Shown: piece after piece, positions 1 to 9,913 of the stretch
How the letters are laid out: each line of letters starts with the position of its first letter
Position numbering within the stretch: the stretch's first letter is position 1
Assembly (NCBI RefSeq): GCF_031583595.1
Contig: NZ_CP134145.1
Coordinates: forward strand, 4,340,001-4,404,000
Reading direction: 5' to 3'
Source: Thalassotalea psychrophila
Lineage (GTDB): Bacteria; Pseudomonadota; Gammaproteobacteria; Enterobacterales; Alteromonadaceae
Length of the DNA stretch: 64,000 bases
The notes under the pieces: generated by a model
Databases searched by the model: none
Told to the model about the DNA's origin: nothing
What the model saw: the letters and a program-made list of their open reading frames with translations, nothing else
Position numbers and translations under genes: made by a program

Positions 1-904
1 TGGCTTAACCGATATAAAAAATGTTTTCGAACCCTTAGTACCCGGAACCTATAAGGTAGAGAATACCGATGCTTATCACAGTCATTTAATGACCGATGGT
101 ATGAGTAGTGAAGAATTCGGTAAAAGATGTGCTCATGAAATTGAACGAGCAATCATAATTGAAGGTCCTGATACGGTTGCTGCGGTCTTTTTAGAGCCGG
201 TGCAAAATTCAGGTGGTTGTATTGTTCCGCCTGATGGTTACTTTCAAGAAGTGCGGAAAATCTGTGATAAATACGGCATTATGCTGGTTTCAGATGAAGT
301 CATCTGCGCATTTGGCCGTTTAGGGCATATGTTTGGCTGTGAAAAATTTGATTATTTACCCGACATTATTACCTGTGCTAAAGGGATCACTTCTGGCTAT
401 TCCCCTATGGGGGCAATGATTTGCCGAGATTACTTAATGGAACCTTTCCTTAAACCTGATAAGTATTTCATGCATGGTATTACCTTTGCTGGTCATCCAG
501 GCGCGTGTGCTGCTGCCATGGCTAACTTAGATATCTTTGAAAAAGAAGATGTTCTTGGTAATGTTCAGCGCAATGAAGGCTTATTTCGAGAGCTTTTAGA
601 GAGTTTATATGATATCCCAATTATTGGTGATGTCCGTGGGGCCGGCTATTTTTGGGGAATTGAAATTGTTAAAAACAAAGCAACAAAAGAAGCACTAAAT
701 GAAGATGAAGCAAAAGATATCTTATTTAACTTCTTATCTCCAAAATTATATGAAAACGGTCTTATTTGTCGTACCGATGATCGTGGTGAGCCAGTTATAC
801 AATTATCTCCACCTTTGATTTGTGGCCCTGATGAATTGCGAGAAATAGCACGAATTTTGCGCAAAGTACTCACCGAAGCAGCAGAGCTAGTTGCAAAACT
901 ATAA
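1..904 (+). CDS. Class III (PLP) aminotransferase, 5' end outside window
   Basis: The reading frame is open from base 2 to the stop at 902-904, so the gene starts upstream of the window; the internal ATG at 89 is not the real start. The visible part is the large domain and C-terminus of a class III omega-aminotransferase. The Asp that holds the pyridine nitrogen lies in VSDEVICAFGRLG, and the PLP-binding Lys is in CAKGITSGYSPMG (AAA at 380-382). The family moves an amino group from an omega-amino acid, diamine or polyamine product to pyruvate or 2-oxoglutarate. The aldehyde dehydrogenase and amine-oxidising flavoprotein just downstream suggest a diamine or omega-amino acid substrate. Family is certain; substrate is inferred. 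Confidence 0.93.
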   Translation, partial: GLTDIKNVFEPLVPGTYKVENTDAYHSHLMTDGMSSEEFGKRCAHEIERAIIIEGPDTVAAVFLEPVQNSGGCIVPPDGYFQEVRKICDKYGIMLVSDEVICAFGRLGHMFGCEKFDYLPDIITCAKGITSGYSPMGAMICRDYLMEPFLKPDKYFMHGITFAGHPGACAAAMANLDIFEKEDVLGNVQRNEGLFRELLESLYDIPIIGDVRGAGYFWGIEIVKNKATKEALNEDEAKDILFNFLSPKLYENGLICRTDDRGEPVIQLSPPLICGPDELREIARILRKVLTEAAELVAKL

Positions 905-1074
905 CGACACATAAAATTAATTATTAAACAGCAGTTTATGAAAATAAACATTATAAAGCAGACCAGTGGCGACCATCTGGATCAAATGAAACGATTGATA
1001 ATATTAATCTATCAACAGAACAGTTTTCGCCTCTGTAATTGCTTGTAATAGCAGAATATACAAAAGGATATATA

Positions 1075-2493
1075 ATGCGAATATACGATAAATTCTACAT
1101 CAATGGCCAATGGGTTGCACCGATAGGGAATGGCACAGACGAGGTAATTAACCCTGCTAATGGTGAAGTATCAGCCAAAGTACCTTATGGCAATACTGAA
1201 GATGTTAATGCTGCAGTCAGTGCGGCTAAAAATGCATTTTCTTCCTGGTCACAAACGTCTGCAGCTGAAAGAGCTGAATTTTTGAGAAAAATAGCTGCCG
1301 AAGGTGAAAGACGAAATGCTGATTTAACTCAAACAGTGGTAGATGAGCTGGGTATGCCAATTCAACATGCTGCTGCATACCAAGTTGATCCATTGGCGAT
1401 TATTTGTGAATCCTATGCTGATAAAGCAAAACATATGGAAGAAAGCAAAGAAATTGGTAATTCAGTAATTGTTCAGGAACCCATTGGTGTTTGCGCGATG
1501 ATTAATCCATGGAATTACCCAATCTGGCAAATGATTGGCAAAGTTGCTCCTGCAATTGCTGCTGGTTGTACCATGGTGGTAAAAGCTGCCAGCCAGACTC
1601 CAAGCCATCTGTTTATGTTTGCAGAAATATGTGATGCCGTCGGATTGCCCGCTGGCGTATTTAATATTGTTCACGGCAGTGGGCGTGAAATAGGTACGGC
1701 GCTAAGTTCTCATCCTGATGTTGATATGGTGACCTTCACCGGCTCAACAGCCGCAGGTGTACAAGTTACTAACGCAGCTGCTCCAGCGGTAAAGAGAGTT
1801 TGTCTTGAACTAGGCGGTAAATCTCCGTTTATCATTACTGAAGAAGCCGACTTGGACGCTGCCGTTGATTTTGGCATCAATGATGTAATGGTTAATACCG
1901 GCCAGACCTGTAATGCGATGACCAGAATGATCGTGCATGAGTCTGTTTATGATAAGGCGGTGGAATTAGCCAAGTTTAAAACTGAAGCTCTATTAGTAGG
2001 TGATCCCAATAACCCCGAAGTATTTGTTGGCCCCATGTCATCTGCAGGTCAAAAACAGACCGTCCTCGATTATATTGACCAGGCTGTTGCACAAGGTGCT
2101 AATTTGGTTACTGGTGGAACAGAAATGCCAGAAGGAATGACAACCGGTCACTATGTGTTACCAACCGTTTTTTCTAATGTCACTAATGATATGGTCATTG
2201 CTCAAGAAGAAGTTTTTGGACCTGTTTTAGTAATGATCAAATATTCATCTGTTGATCAGGCGGTAGAAATTGCCAATGATACCCCTTATGGCTTGGCGGC
2301 GTCAGTATGGGCTGGCGATAAGAACAAAGCCACAGCAATCGCGAGAAGAATTCGTGCTGGTCAGTGTGCTATTAATGGTGGTGATGCCAATCATGAAGCA
2401 CCATTTGGTGGCTATAAAGAATCTGGAAATGGCAGAGAGTTTGGTATGGAAGGATTGCACGAATACTGTGAGTTAAAAGCAATGCAGTATTAA
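1075..2493 (+). CDS. NAD(P)-dependent aldehyde dehydrogenase
   Basis: A 472-residue aldehyde dehydrogenase superfamily protein. I chose ATG 1075 because AAAGGA lies a few bases upstream; a TTG 36 bases earlier extends the frame but has no such site. The general base Glu is near residue 245 (CLELGGKSP) and the catalytic Cys near 279 (NTGQTCNAMTR). The C-terminal NGGDANHEAPFGGYKESGNG is also typical. It oxidises an aldehyde to the acid in the cytoplasm. It follows the aminotransferase by 170 bases and precedes the SpdH-like gene, so an aminoaldehyde from polyamine breakdown is a plausible substrate. A strong terminator at 2519 separates it from the next gene. Confidence 0.93.
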   Translation: MRIYDKFYINGQWVAPIGNGTDEVINPANGEVSAKVPYGNTEDVNAAVSAAKNAFSSWSQTSAAERAEFLRKIAAEGERRNADLTQTVVDELGMPIQHAAAYQVDPLAIICESYADKAKHMEESKEIGNSVIVQEPIGVCAMINPWNYPIWQMIGKVAPAIAAGCTMVVKAASQTPSHLFMFAEICDAVGLPAGVFNIVHGSGREIGTALSSHPDVDMVTFTGSTAAGVQVTNAAAPAVKRVCLELGGKSPFIITEEADLDAAVDFGINDVMVNTGQTCNAMTRMIVHESVYDKAVELAKFKTEALLVGDPNNPEVFVGPMSSAGQKQTVLDYIDQAVAQGANLVTGGTEMPEGMTTGHYVLPTVFSNVTNDMVIAQEEVFGPVLVMIKYSSVDQAVEIANDTPYGLAASVWAGDKNKATAIARRIRAGQCAINGGDANHEAPFGGYKESGNGREFGMEGLHEYCELKAMQY

Positions 2494-2518
2494 ATTTACT
2501 CTGCACTACAATAATTTG

Positions 2519-2553
2519 AATCCCCCCATAAATAAAAAAGAGGGGGGATTTTA
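2519..2553 (+). terminator. Rho-independent terminator after the aldehyde dehydrogenase
   Basis: AATCCCCCC pairs with GGGGGGATT across an A-rich loop and runs into TTTT. It lies 26 bases after the stop codon and would end the aminotransferase-aldehyde dehydrogenase transcript. Confidence 0.85.
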
Positions 2554-2671
2554 CCTATCTATCAATTTTGCTCTCTTCAGTATATGATTTTTAAAATCAT
2601 CAAGAGCAATTCCTTTTCCAACAAGGCAATCTCCATAGCTAAAAGTAGCTTCAATAAGTAAGGATTATGAA

Positions 2672-4585
2672 ATGAGTAAAATAACAAGAAGAAACTTTAT
2701 TAATGGCTCTTTAGTGTTGGCTGGATCATCACTTTTGCCTTTTGGATGCTCTAACGATGCCATTATAGATAGCGCTGAAACTGCCAACTATCCTCCCGCA
2801 CTGACAGGATTAAGAGGAAGCCATAAAGGGTCAAACACTCATGCTCATGCAAAAGCTTGGCAGAATAAAAGTGATTGGGGAGAAACCAATGCATTACAAG
2901 AAGAATATGACCTTGTTGTTGTCGGTGGCGGAATTAGCGGTTTATCGGCAGCATACTTCTACCAGCAAAAGCATGGCGTTGATAAAAAAATATTAATACT
3001 TGAAAATCATGACGATTTTGGTGGCCACGCGAGAAGAAATGAACATACTGTTGATGGTGATACTCGCTTAACTTTTGGAGGCTCACAAACGATTCAAAAC
3101 CCAGAAAGTTATAGCGATGTATCTATAAAATTATTAGATGATTTGGGCATTGATTTAGAACGTTTTAAAAGCGCCTACGACTTCAATTTTTATAAAAAGC
3201 ATAACCTAAAAGCGCTAACTTATTTTAACAAGAAAACATTTTCTGAGGATAAAGTAGTAATGCATCCTTATAGTAATTACCCTTATTTTATCGAGGGCAT
3301 TGATCTATCAGAATTGTCAGTTGAAGAAGCAGCAGAACAAGCGCCGCTAAGTCAAAAAGGCAAGGCACAACTGCTTAGAATATTAAAGGGAGGTTTGCAT
3401 GCCATTGACGTTCCTAAAAATGACCTCGCTGAATATATCGCTACACATTCATACTTCGATTATCTGAAAAACACCTTGGGGGTGGATGATCCTGCAGTAC
3501 TTGAAATGGCGAGAAATTCATGTGCCGATAATCATGGCGCTGGCACGGATGTACTTTCTATTGAGGAAGCAATGGACTCAGGAGTCATTGGCTTCTCCCC
3601 TTCAGCGATGCAAGATTTTATGGCGGCAGACAACTTAGATGCAGACCAAGAAAAACATAGCAATTTGTACGGGGAAGAACAGTATATTCATCACTTTCCT
3701 GATGGCAATTCTACCATTGCCCGCATGTTAGTCAAAAAAATGATCCCTAAAGTTGGTAAAGGTGAAAATGCCGAAGAAATACTGCTGTCTAAGTTCAACT
3801 ATGAGCAATTAGATAAAGACAGCAACATAGTTAGGCTACGACTCAACAGTACCGTAATAAATGTTGAACATGATGGCGATCCCTTAGATTCCAACTCTGT
3901 ATCCGTTAGCTATATCAATGACGATAAAGCCTACCGAGTAAAATCAAAAGCGGTTGTTATGGCCTGTTACAATATGATGATCCCCCATCTAGTGCCAGAC
4001 TTACCGGAAGAACAGGCGGCAGCAATGAAGCGGCTGGTGAAGATACCATTAATGTATACTTCTGTAGGATTAAAGAACTGGAAAGCGATTAAAGACATTG
4101 GAATGGGTATCGCTATGTGTCCCGGCAATATGCACCAAGTAGTTTATATGGATTTCCCAGTGAACATGGGAGGCTATCAATATACTAAATCACCAGAAGC
4201 TCCCTGCGTTATTCAAATGGTGAGTTGTCCATTTGGCGGTACCGTTGGCGATCCACCCGTTGAGCAATTCAAACAAGGAAGGTACAAAATGCTCAACCTA
4301 AAATTTGAAGATTATGAGCAAGAGATCAGAGAACATTTAACCGGTATGCTGCCAACTGACTCGTTTGATTTTGACAGAGACGTGGAAAGTATTACCGTTA
4401 ATCGCTGGGCACACGGTTATGCTCATGGAGGTGTAGCACTGTTTGACCCGGAGCTCTCCGATTTAGCAATTATAGGGCGTAAACCTTTTGGTCGAATAAC
4501 CATTGCTAATATCGATTCAGCGACTAGCTCATATGCAAATATTGCCATAGATCAAGCATGGCGAGCCGTCAATGAGCTGAAATAG
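2672..4585 (+). CDS. Tat-exported FAD amine dehydrogenase, spermidine dehydrogenase-like
   Basis: A 637-residue flavoprotein. It starts with a twin-arginine signal (RRNFINGS, Arg6-Arg7, then a hydrophobic stretch), so it should be exported folded to the periplasm. Cys26 follows PFG and could be mistaken for a lipobox, but the -3 and -2 residues are poor. After YPPALTGLRGSHKGS comes the FAD dinucleotide fold VVVGGGISGLSAAY near residue 83. That layout matches SpdH-type spermidine dehydrogenases, which cleave spermidine to a diamine plus an aminoaldehyde and pass electrons to the respiratory chain. AAGGA at 2660 supports ATG 2672. The substrate is inferred from family likeness and the neighbouring aminotransferase and aldehyde dehydrogenase. 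Confidence 0.8.
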   Translation: MSKITRRNFINGSLVLAGSSLLPFGCSNDAIIDSAETANYPPALTGLRGSHKGSNTHAHAKAWQNKSDWGETNALQEEYDLVVVGGGISGLSAAYFYQQKHGVDKKILILENHDDFGGHARRNEHTVDGDTRLTFGGSQTIQNPESYSDVSIKLLDDLGIDLERFKSAYDFNFYKKHNLKALTYFNKKTFSEDKVVMHPYSNYPYFIEGIDLSELSVEEAAEQAPLSQKGKAQLLRILKGGLHAIDVPKNDLAEYIATHSYFDYLKNTLGVDDPAVLEMARNSCADNHGAGTDVLSIEEAMDSGVIGFSPSAMQDFMAADNLDADQEKHSNLYGEEQYIHHFPDGNSTIARMLVKKMIPKVGKGENAEEILLSKFNYEQLDKDSNIVRLRLNSTVINVEHDGDPLDSNSVSVSYINDDKAYRVKSKAVVMACYNMMIPHLVPDLPEEQAAAMKRLVKIPLMYTSVGLKNWKAIKDIGMGIAMCPGNMHQVVYMDFPVNMGGYQYTKSPEAPCVIQMVSCPFGGTVGDPPVEQFKQGRYKMLNLKFEDYEQEIREHLTGMLPTDSFDFDRDVESITVNRWAHGYAHGGVALFDPELSDLAIIGRKPFGRITIANIDSATSSYANIAIDQAWRAVNELK

Positions 4586-4680
4586 CTTGATTTGGCAGGA
4601 AGAAAGGTTTTCCTTGTGGTTTTTGTTAAAAATAATGAAGCAGAATAGCTATAGCTAATAATTCACGTTTCGGTAAAGTA

Positions 4681-4717
4681 AAAAGCACTATACTTCTAAT
4701 ATATAGTGCTTTTTATA
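4681..4717 (+). terminator. Terminator after the SpdH-like gene
   Basis: AAAAGCACTATA at 4681-4692 pairs perfectly with TATAGTGCTTTT at 4702-4713 over a 9-base loop, and more T follows. It lies about 95 bases after the stop of the plus-strand flavoprotein. Confidence 0.75.
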
Positions 4718-4830
4718 GCTGAAGCTATTTATCATAATATGCTGTTTTCTAATCCTCTTGACCTTAAGTTATTGAAAAGGTTAATGTCTGAGAAGAATGA
4801 AAAGCGGTCCTATCCAATTTAAGAAAAAAC

Positions 4831-5002
4831 ACACCGTCATTGCGGCGCAGGCCGCAACCTCCCTACGTATGGTGAGGTTCTAAAAAAATAACTTAGAACT
4901 ATTGAAACCCTAAACAAGCTTTTAAAATAAGTTCAGAAAATTATTCTTTTAAATGCACGCTATATCCGAAAGGGGGTTGCGGCCTTCGCCGCAATGACGT
5001 GG
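4831..5002. repeat. Pair of inverted REP-like palindromes (BIME/MITE-like unit)
   Basis: Two copies of a roughly 28-base motif face each other at 4835-4862 and 4973-4999. Both read CGTCATTGCGGC, then GAAG or GCAG, then GCCGCAACC, in opposite orientations, and differ at only a few bases. Each copy folds on itself (TTGCGGC with GCCGCAA). About 110 bases of AT-rich DNA lie between them. This is the form of a REP doublet or a small non-autonomous element. It sits between the two converging catabolic groups. The rest of the 4586-5185 gap holds the terminator at 4681 and a small hairpin (TCCCACC/GGTGGGA, 5098-5120). Confidence 0.75.
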
Positions 5003-5185
5003 TTAATTGTTTCTGATTATTGACCTGATATCTGCAAATTAATCGTCTCTGAATGGCACAAAACTACCGTTCATAGCCACTTTTAAACTGGAGGAGATCC
5101 CACCTAAAAGCACGGTGGGAATACGGTTATTTTTCTATTTTTACATGTGTTACGCGTTTTAACTATCGATGACTTTGTAGAAACT

Positions 5186-7633
5186 TTAACACTTAATCTT
5201 TGCCATCGTTGGGTCATACATTGGTCTTAGTGATGCTTTAGCTTTGTAACGAACACCTGCTACTTCAATTTCAAACTTAGCATTGTCAATATACTCTTTA
5301 TCAACCCCAGCAGGATCTTCAATATAACCAAGTGCTACCGCACCACCAAGGGTGTGTCCGTACATGCCAGAACGCACGTAGCCTTTGATTTCGCCATTAC
5401 AATAAATAGGTTCGTTGTGATAAAGCATCGGTTCAGGGTCTTCTAGTAGAAACTGAACCAGCTTTTTGGTGCAAGTGCTTTGCTTCTGCTTTAACAACGC
5501 ATCTCGTCCGATAAAGCCACCGGGTTTGTCATATTTAACCGCAAACCCTAAGCCAGCTTCAATTGGCGTGTCTTCATCCATTATATCGTGGCCCCAATGG
5601 CGGTAGCCTTTCTCGATACGTAGAGAATTAAGCGCGTGGTAACCAGCATGAACAAGTCCAAACGGTTCGCCTGCCTTAATTATTTCATCGTAGACATTTT
5701 GCGCAAATTCGGTTGGAATATACAGCTCCCAACCAAGCTCGCCAACAAAGGTAATACGCGATGCGCGAACAAACGCATAGCCCAGTTCAACTTCTTGGCT
5801 TGTAGCAAAAGGAAATGCTTCATTGGATAGATCATTTGGCGTCATCGATTGTAATAAGTTACGAGCGTTGGGCCCCATGATAGAAATAACAGCCATGCCT
5901 GATGTGACATTGGTTAAGTAACAATTGGCATCTTCAGGCAAATGGTTTTTCAACCAATAAAAATCTTTAGTTTCGGTTTCGCCTGAGGTTACCACTAAGT
6001 AATCATCGTTTGCGATTCGAGTAACGGTTAAATCGGCTTCGATACCACCATCTTCATTTAACCATTGGGTATAAACTAGGCGGCCAGGTTTAACTGAAAC
6101 GTTGTTGGCACAAATGCGATTTAAAAAGCTTTCGGCATCGATTCCTTGCACCCTAAACTTAGCAAAAGACATTTGATCAAACAGCGCAACATTTTCACGT
6201 ACGGCTTTATGCTCGGCGGCGGAATGTTCAAACCAATTTTGTCTGCCATAACTGTATTCATATTCGGCCTTTACACCTTCGGGTGCATACCAGTTAGGCC
6301 TTTCCCAACCAAACGCCGAACCATGACAGGCGCCTTTGGCTACAAGCCGGTCATAAATTGGAGATTTGCGCACACCACGGGCAGTTTCAAACTGTCTAAA
6401 TGGCCAGTGCGTTGCATACAATAAACCTAAGCTCTCACTTACTCTGTCATGCAAATATTTTCGGTTACGCTGAAATGGCAAGTTGCGCTTAATATCTACT
6501 TCCCATAAATCCGCCGGTGGTTTAGAATTTTTCATCCATTCTGCAACCACTTTTCCAATACCTCCTGCTGATTGCAGGCCAATAGAATTAAGACCTGCGG
6601 CAACAAAACAGTTACTTACATTAGGCGCCTGACCAATGTGATAACGAACATCTGGAGTAAAGCTTTCTGGACCACAGAAAAAGGTTTGAATGCCGGCATT
6701 TTCCAGCGCAGGAATACGGTGCATCGCAGATAGCATTAATGGTTCAAAATGTTCGAAATTACCAGGGAGTTCATCAAAACAAAAATCCTCGCGAATGCCA
6801 TTCATGCCCCAAGGTTTTGCTTTAGGCTCAAATGCGCCCATTAATAATTTACCGGCATCTTCTTTGAAGTAAGTACAGCTATCGTAATCGCGAAGTACAG
6901 GCACCTCTCGTGATAAACCAGTGACATTATCAAATACTACATAGTAGTGCTCACAGGCATGTAACGGCACATTAACGCCAATGGTTGCTGCAATTTCTCT
7001 AGTCCACATGCCAGCACACATCACGACAAAATCGGCATCAATTTTACCATGGTCGGTTTCTACACCTGTGAGTCGGTCACCATCACGAATCACTTTTTCT
7101 ACTTTAACGTTTTGAAATATTTGCGCGCCGCCATTACGGGCACCTTTTGCCAACGCTTGCGTGGTGTCGGTGGCATTAGCTGTACCATCGGTTGGAATAT
7201 ATATACCGCCTAATACATCTTCGGTATTAACCAATGGATACATACGTTCAATTTCAGCCCTAGTGACGGTATCTACCTGCATATCGAACACTTTTGCCAT
7301 TGAGGCGTTTCTTTTTAATTCTTCAAAGCGCTCGCTATTGGTAGCAATTGAAATTGAACCGGTTTGTTTATAGCCAGTTGATTGTCCTGTTTCAATTTCT
7401 AGTTCGCGGTAAAGCTCAGAGGTATACTTGGCCAGTTTGGTCATATTTAATGAGTTACGAAGCTGGCCAACCAAACCCGCGGCATGCCATGTTGTGCCAC
7501 AGGTTAATTGTTTGCGCTCCAGTAGCACAACATCTTGCCAACCAATTTTTGTTAAATGGTAGGCGATAGAACAACCGATAACACCGCCGCCAACAATGAC
7601 AACACGAGCTTTTTTGGGAAGTTGCTTATTCAT
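5186..7633 (-). CDS. Dimethylglycine/sarcosine dehydrogenase-like flavoprotein with GcvT domain
   Basis: An 815-residue two-part protein. The N-terminal half (about 1-390) is a DAO-type FAD domain with VVIVGGGVIGCSIAYHL and the GTTWHAAG segment, whose His carries covalent FAD in dimethylglycine dehydrogenase. The C-terminal half (about 430-810) is a GcvT/aminomethyltransferase domain that binds tetrahydrofolate and collects the one-carbon unit released by N-demethylation. It is the last gene of the minus-strand operon, 97 bases after a second FAD oxidoreductase. The neighbours suggest an N-methylated or secondary amine substrate, but the exact one cannot be read from sequence. Confidence 0.88.
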   Translation of the reverse strand: MNKQLPKKARVVIVGGGVIGCSIAYHLTKIGWQDVVLLERKQLTCGTTWHAAGLVGQLRNSLNMTKLAKYTSELYRELEIETGQSTGYKQTGSISIATNSERFEELKRNASMAKVFDMQVDTVTRAEIERMYPLVNTEDVLGGIYIPTDGTANATDTTQALAKGARNGGAQIFQNVKVEKVIRDGDRLTGVETDHGKIDADFVVMCAGMWTREIAATIGVNVPLHACEHYYVVFDNVTGLSREVPVLRDYDSCTYFKEDAGKLLMGAFEPKAKPWGMNGIREDFCFDELPGNFEHFEPLMLSAMHRIPALENAGIQTFFCGPESFTPDVRYHIGQAPNVSNCFVAAGLNSIGLQSAGGIGKVVAEWMKNSKPPADLWEVDIKRNLPFQRNRKYLHDRVSESLGLLYATHWPFRQFETARGVRKSPIYDRLVAKGACHGSAFGWERPNWYAPEGVKAEYEYSYGRQNWFEHSAAEHKAVRENVALFDQMSFAKFRVQGIDAESFLNRICANNVSVKPGRLVYTQWLNEDGGIEADLTVTRIANDDYLVVTSGETETKDFYWLKNHLPEDANCYLTNVTSGMAVISIMGPNARNLLQSMTPNDLSNEAFPFATSQEVELGYAFVRASRITFVGELGWELYIPTEFAQNVYDEIIKAGEPFGLVHAGYHALNSLRIEKGYRHWGHDIMDEDTPIEAGLGFAVKYDKPGGFIGRDALLKQKQSTCTKKLVQFLLEDPEPMLYHNEPIYCNGEIKGYVRSGMYGHTLGGAVALGYIEDPAGVDKEYIDNAKFEIEVAGVRYKAKASLRPMYDPTMAKIKC

Positions 7634-7730
7634 ATGTATTTCAACTCAAACTAACTGATATATCGATACATTACACGTCGAAAAAAACTCTGCCTACTAC
7701 TCTATTGGGGTATATTGAAAGCTCAATGAC

Positions 7731-9140
7731 TTAGCAGGTAAAACCTAAATTTAATTTATCTAGAAGTTTTAGCCACCAGCCCCTTTTTCCGTTGTTTTTA
7801 TCGGCCTTTATTAATGCTTGTTGAGTAAGTCGTACGCCAAGCCAACGAAATGGCTCAGGCGCCCAAGGCATTGGTTTTTTCTTCACAAATTGCATATCGA
7901 GGATATCAGTAGGCTGGTACCCTAACAGCTCAATACCGATACGAGCGCCGAAACGAGATGCACCAACACCTAAGCCTGTATAGCCTACCGACCAAGCCAC
8001 GCGGCCATTATAAGCAGAGCCTGGTACCATACAAAAACGGGTTGATGTGGCAATAATACCGCCCCAACGATGAGAAAATTTCACCCCTGCAAGTTGTGGG
8101 AAGGTTTCAAAAAATTCTTTCGAAAGCTGCTCATATCGCTCTGGAATATCGGCATGGTTTTGGCCAGTACCTTTATTGAAATAATAGCTAACCGCACCAC
8201 CACCACCCCAGGTAATTCGATTATCTTTGGTCATTCGATAGTAATGAAACATATTGGCATGATTACCTAGGGCAAACCGAGACTCACCCCAGCCAATTGA
8301 TGCAAGTTGTTCATCGGTTAAAGGCTCTGTTGCTATTTGATAATCCCAAACAGGAATGGTTGGTTTGTTTACTTTGTCGATAGGATTTTTATAAGCATTA
8401 GTTGCCATTAAAACCTTGGCACTTTTTATGGTGTGCCCGTTGGCACTAGCTTGCATCTTATTTGAGCCTAAAGTAGCGATGTCCTGCAAAGGTGTATTTT
8501 CATAAATGCGAACACCGAGCTTTAACAGTACTTTTTTCAAGCCCCAACAAACTCTTCCTGGGTCGACAACACCATCTAAACCGTCACGGCGCCATAATCC
8601 AGCTAAATATGTAGGTGAATTTACCTGTTGCTGCATACCTTGTTGATCAAACCAAATTACATCGTCGCCAGCGGCTTTTTCTTGCTCATATTGGTCGTGT
8701 AAATCAGCTACGCCAGCTTCATTTGTTGCCACTTCAGTTGAGCCTACTTTTTCATAACGGGCATCAATGTTGTAACGTTCAAATGTGGCGATTAACTCGG
8801 CCATATTTTGTTGGCCTAGTTCATACAAACGCTCTGCTTCACCCGGGAAATGGTGATCTGTATTAGTTTCACCATGGGCTAAACTTGAATCTAAGAAACC
8901 ACCACAACGGCCAGACGCGCCATCACCAACAAAGGTTTTTTCAATTAATATAATATCAGTTTCAGGCTCTCGTTCTTTTACTTGCAGCGCCGCCCAAAGG
9001 CCTGTAAATCCACCACCAACGACTAATAATTCGCATTCTTCATCAGCAGAAATAGCCGGCAATGTTTCAGGCATCACGGCCGGATCATGCCATAATGGGC
9101 AATATTTTGAATCTTTCAGCGCTTTTAAATGTGCTTGCAT
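7731..9140 (-). CDS. FAD-dependent amine/amino-acid oxidoreductase (DAO family)
   Basis: A 469-residue single-domain DAO-family enzyme. The FAD fold is at about residues 38-65 (ELLVVGGGFTGLWAAL), followed by GDGASGRCGGFLDSSLAHG, which recalls PuuB-type gamma-glutamylputrescine oxidases and related enzymes. No signal peptide is seen, so it is cytoplasmic. It lies in the five-gene minus operon between the cupin gene (68 bases upstream) and the dimethylglycine-dehydrogenase-like gene. Oxidation of a primary or secondary amine to an aldehyde or imine fits the MmsA dehydrogenase and aminotransferase encoded upstream. Family is clear; substrate is not. Confidence 0.85.
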   Translation of the reverse strand: MQAHLKALKDSKYCPLWHDPAVMPETLPAISADEECELLVVGGGFTGLWAALQVKEREPETDIILIEKTFVGDGASGRCGGFLDSSLAHGETNTDHHFPGEAERLYELGQQNMAELIATFERYNIDARYEKVGSTEVATNEAGVADLHDQYEQEKAAGDDVIWFDQQGMQQQVNSPTYLAGLWRRDGLDGVVDPGRVCWGLKKVLLKLGVRIYENTPLQDIATLGSNKMQASANGHTIKSAKVLMATNAYKNPIDKVNKPTIPVWDYQIATEPLTDEQLASIGWGESRFALGNHANMFHYYRMTKDNRITWGGGGAVSYYFNKGTGQNHADIPERYEQLSKEFFETFPQLAGVKFSHRWGGIIATSTRFCMVPGSAYNGRVAWSVGYTGLGVGASRFGARIGIELLGYQPTDILDMQFVKKKPMPWAPEPFRWLGVRLTQQALIKADKNNGKRGWWLKLLDKLNLGFTC

Positions 9141-9208
9141 AAATAGTTCTCAATTTTAGCGTTATTTTGTTTTAAATTTATGATCATTAAATGGCAAGGT
9201 GATCTAGA

Positions 9209-9904
9209 TTATGACTTTACTTCAACATATTGTTGAACAGTAGTCTCAGTTGCCAGCCATTTACAAACGACACCTTTTGGAATAAAGAAAGCATCGCCCG
9301 CTTTAAAGTGATAACAAGCCCCTTCCTGGTCTTCAAGTTTAAGCTCACCGCACTGTAAATAGATAAAACTATGGTTAGGCACAGCTGCAAAATCTTGTTC
9401 TATGCTTTTATAATGCTTTGTGCCAGCAATGAACCTATTTTTACTATCTTGATAATGAATAACATTTTCAGCATCGGTTGAAGGCTCAAACTTAACTATC
9501 GAATCTACTACAGCCTGCTCTGGGATAACTTCACTTGGGTGTTCTGAGATCACATAAAACTTGCGCAAATAATCTTGTTGATGCCATTGGCAGTCATAAC
9601 CTTTTGGTATAACAAATGACTCTCCTGCCGTTACGGTTTCAACAGCGCCAGTTTTGCAATTTTTTATATCAACCTTACCTTCAAGAATAACCATAAACTC
9701 ATCGCAGGCATAAGGGCCAGCAGCTTCTATCATTGCAGTGGTATCCCAAAGCCCGACGTACAGCCCCAAGTCGTCATTATCATAATAACTAAAGGTGTGC
9801 TGGACAGGAAGTTCTGACTCAAACATTGCTTGTTCAAGCTCGTCCTCATTTGCTCTAAACCCTTGCGGGTTAGAGCTTAACAATATTATTTTGTTATCGG
9901 TCAT
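9209..9904 (-). CDS. Double-cupin protein (DUF861/cupin_3-like)
   Basis: A 231-residue protein with two cupin barrels. The first has DEFMVILEGKVDI...GESFVIPKGYDCQWH (about 75-120) and the second FIYLQCGELKL...GDAFFIPKGVVCKWL (about 180-222). Cupins of this type often accompany amine-catabolic flavoenzymes, but their reaction is mostly unknown; they may act as small isomerases, hydrolases or metabolite-binding proteins. It starts 9 bases after the MmsA gene, so the two are almost certainly cotranscribed. No catalytic role can be assigned. Confidence 0.8.
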   Translation of the reverse strand: MTDNKIILLSSNPQGFRANEDELEQAMFESELPVQHTFSYYDNDDLGLYVGLWDTTAMIEAAGPYACDEFMVILEGKVDIKNCKTGAVETVTAGESFVIPKGYDCQWHQQDYLRKFYVISEHPSEVIPEQAVVDSIVKFEPSTDAENVIHYQDSKNRFIAGTKHYKSIEQDFAAVPNHSFIYLQCGELKLEDQEGACYHFKAGDAFFIPKGVVCKWLATETTVQQYVEVKS

Positions 9905-9913
9905 GGGTTAATC

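Noticed and set aside
1039..1074. TTG-initiated N-terminal extension of the aldehyde dehydrogenase
   Set aside because: The ATG at 1075 has AAAGGA at proper spacing and gives the usual start of the family.
5098..5120. Terminator for the minus-strand amine operon
   Set aside because: TCCCACC/GGTGGGA is a fair stem, but no T-run follows on the minus strand.
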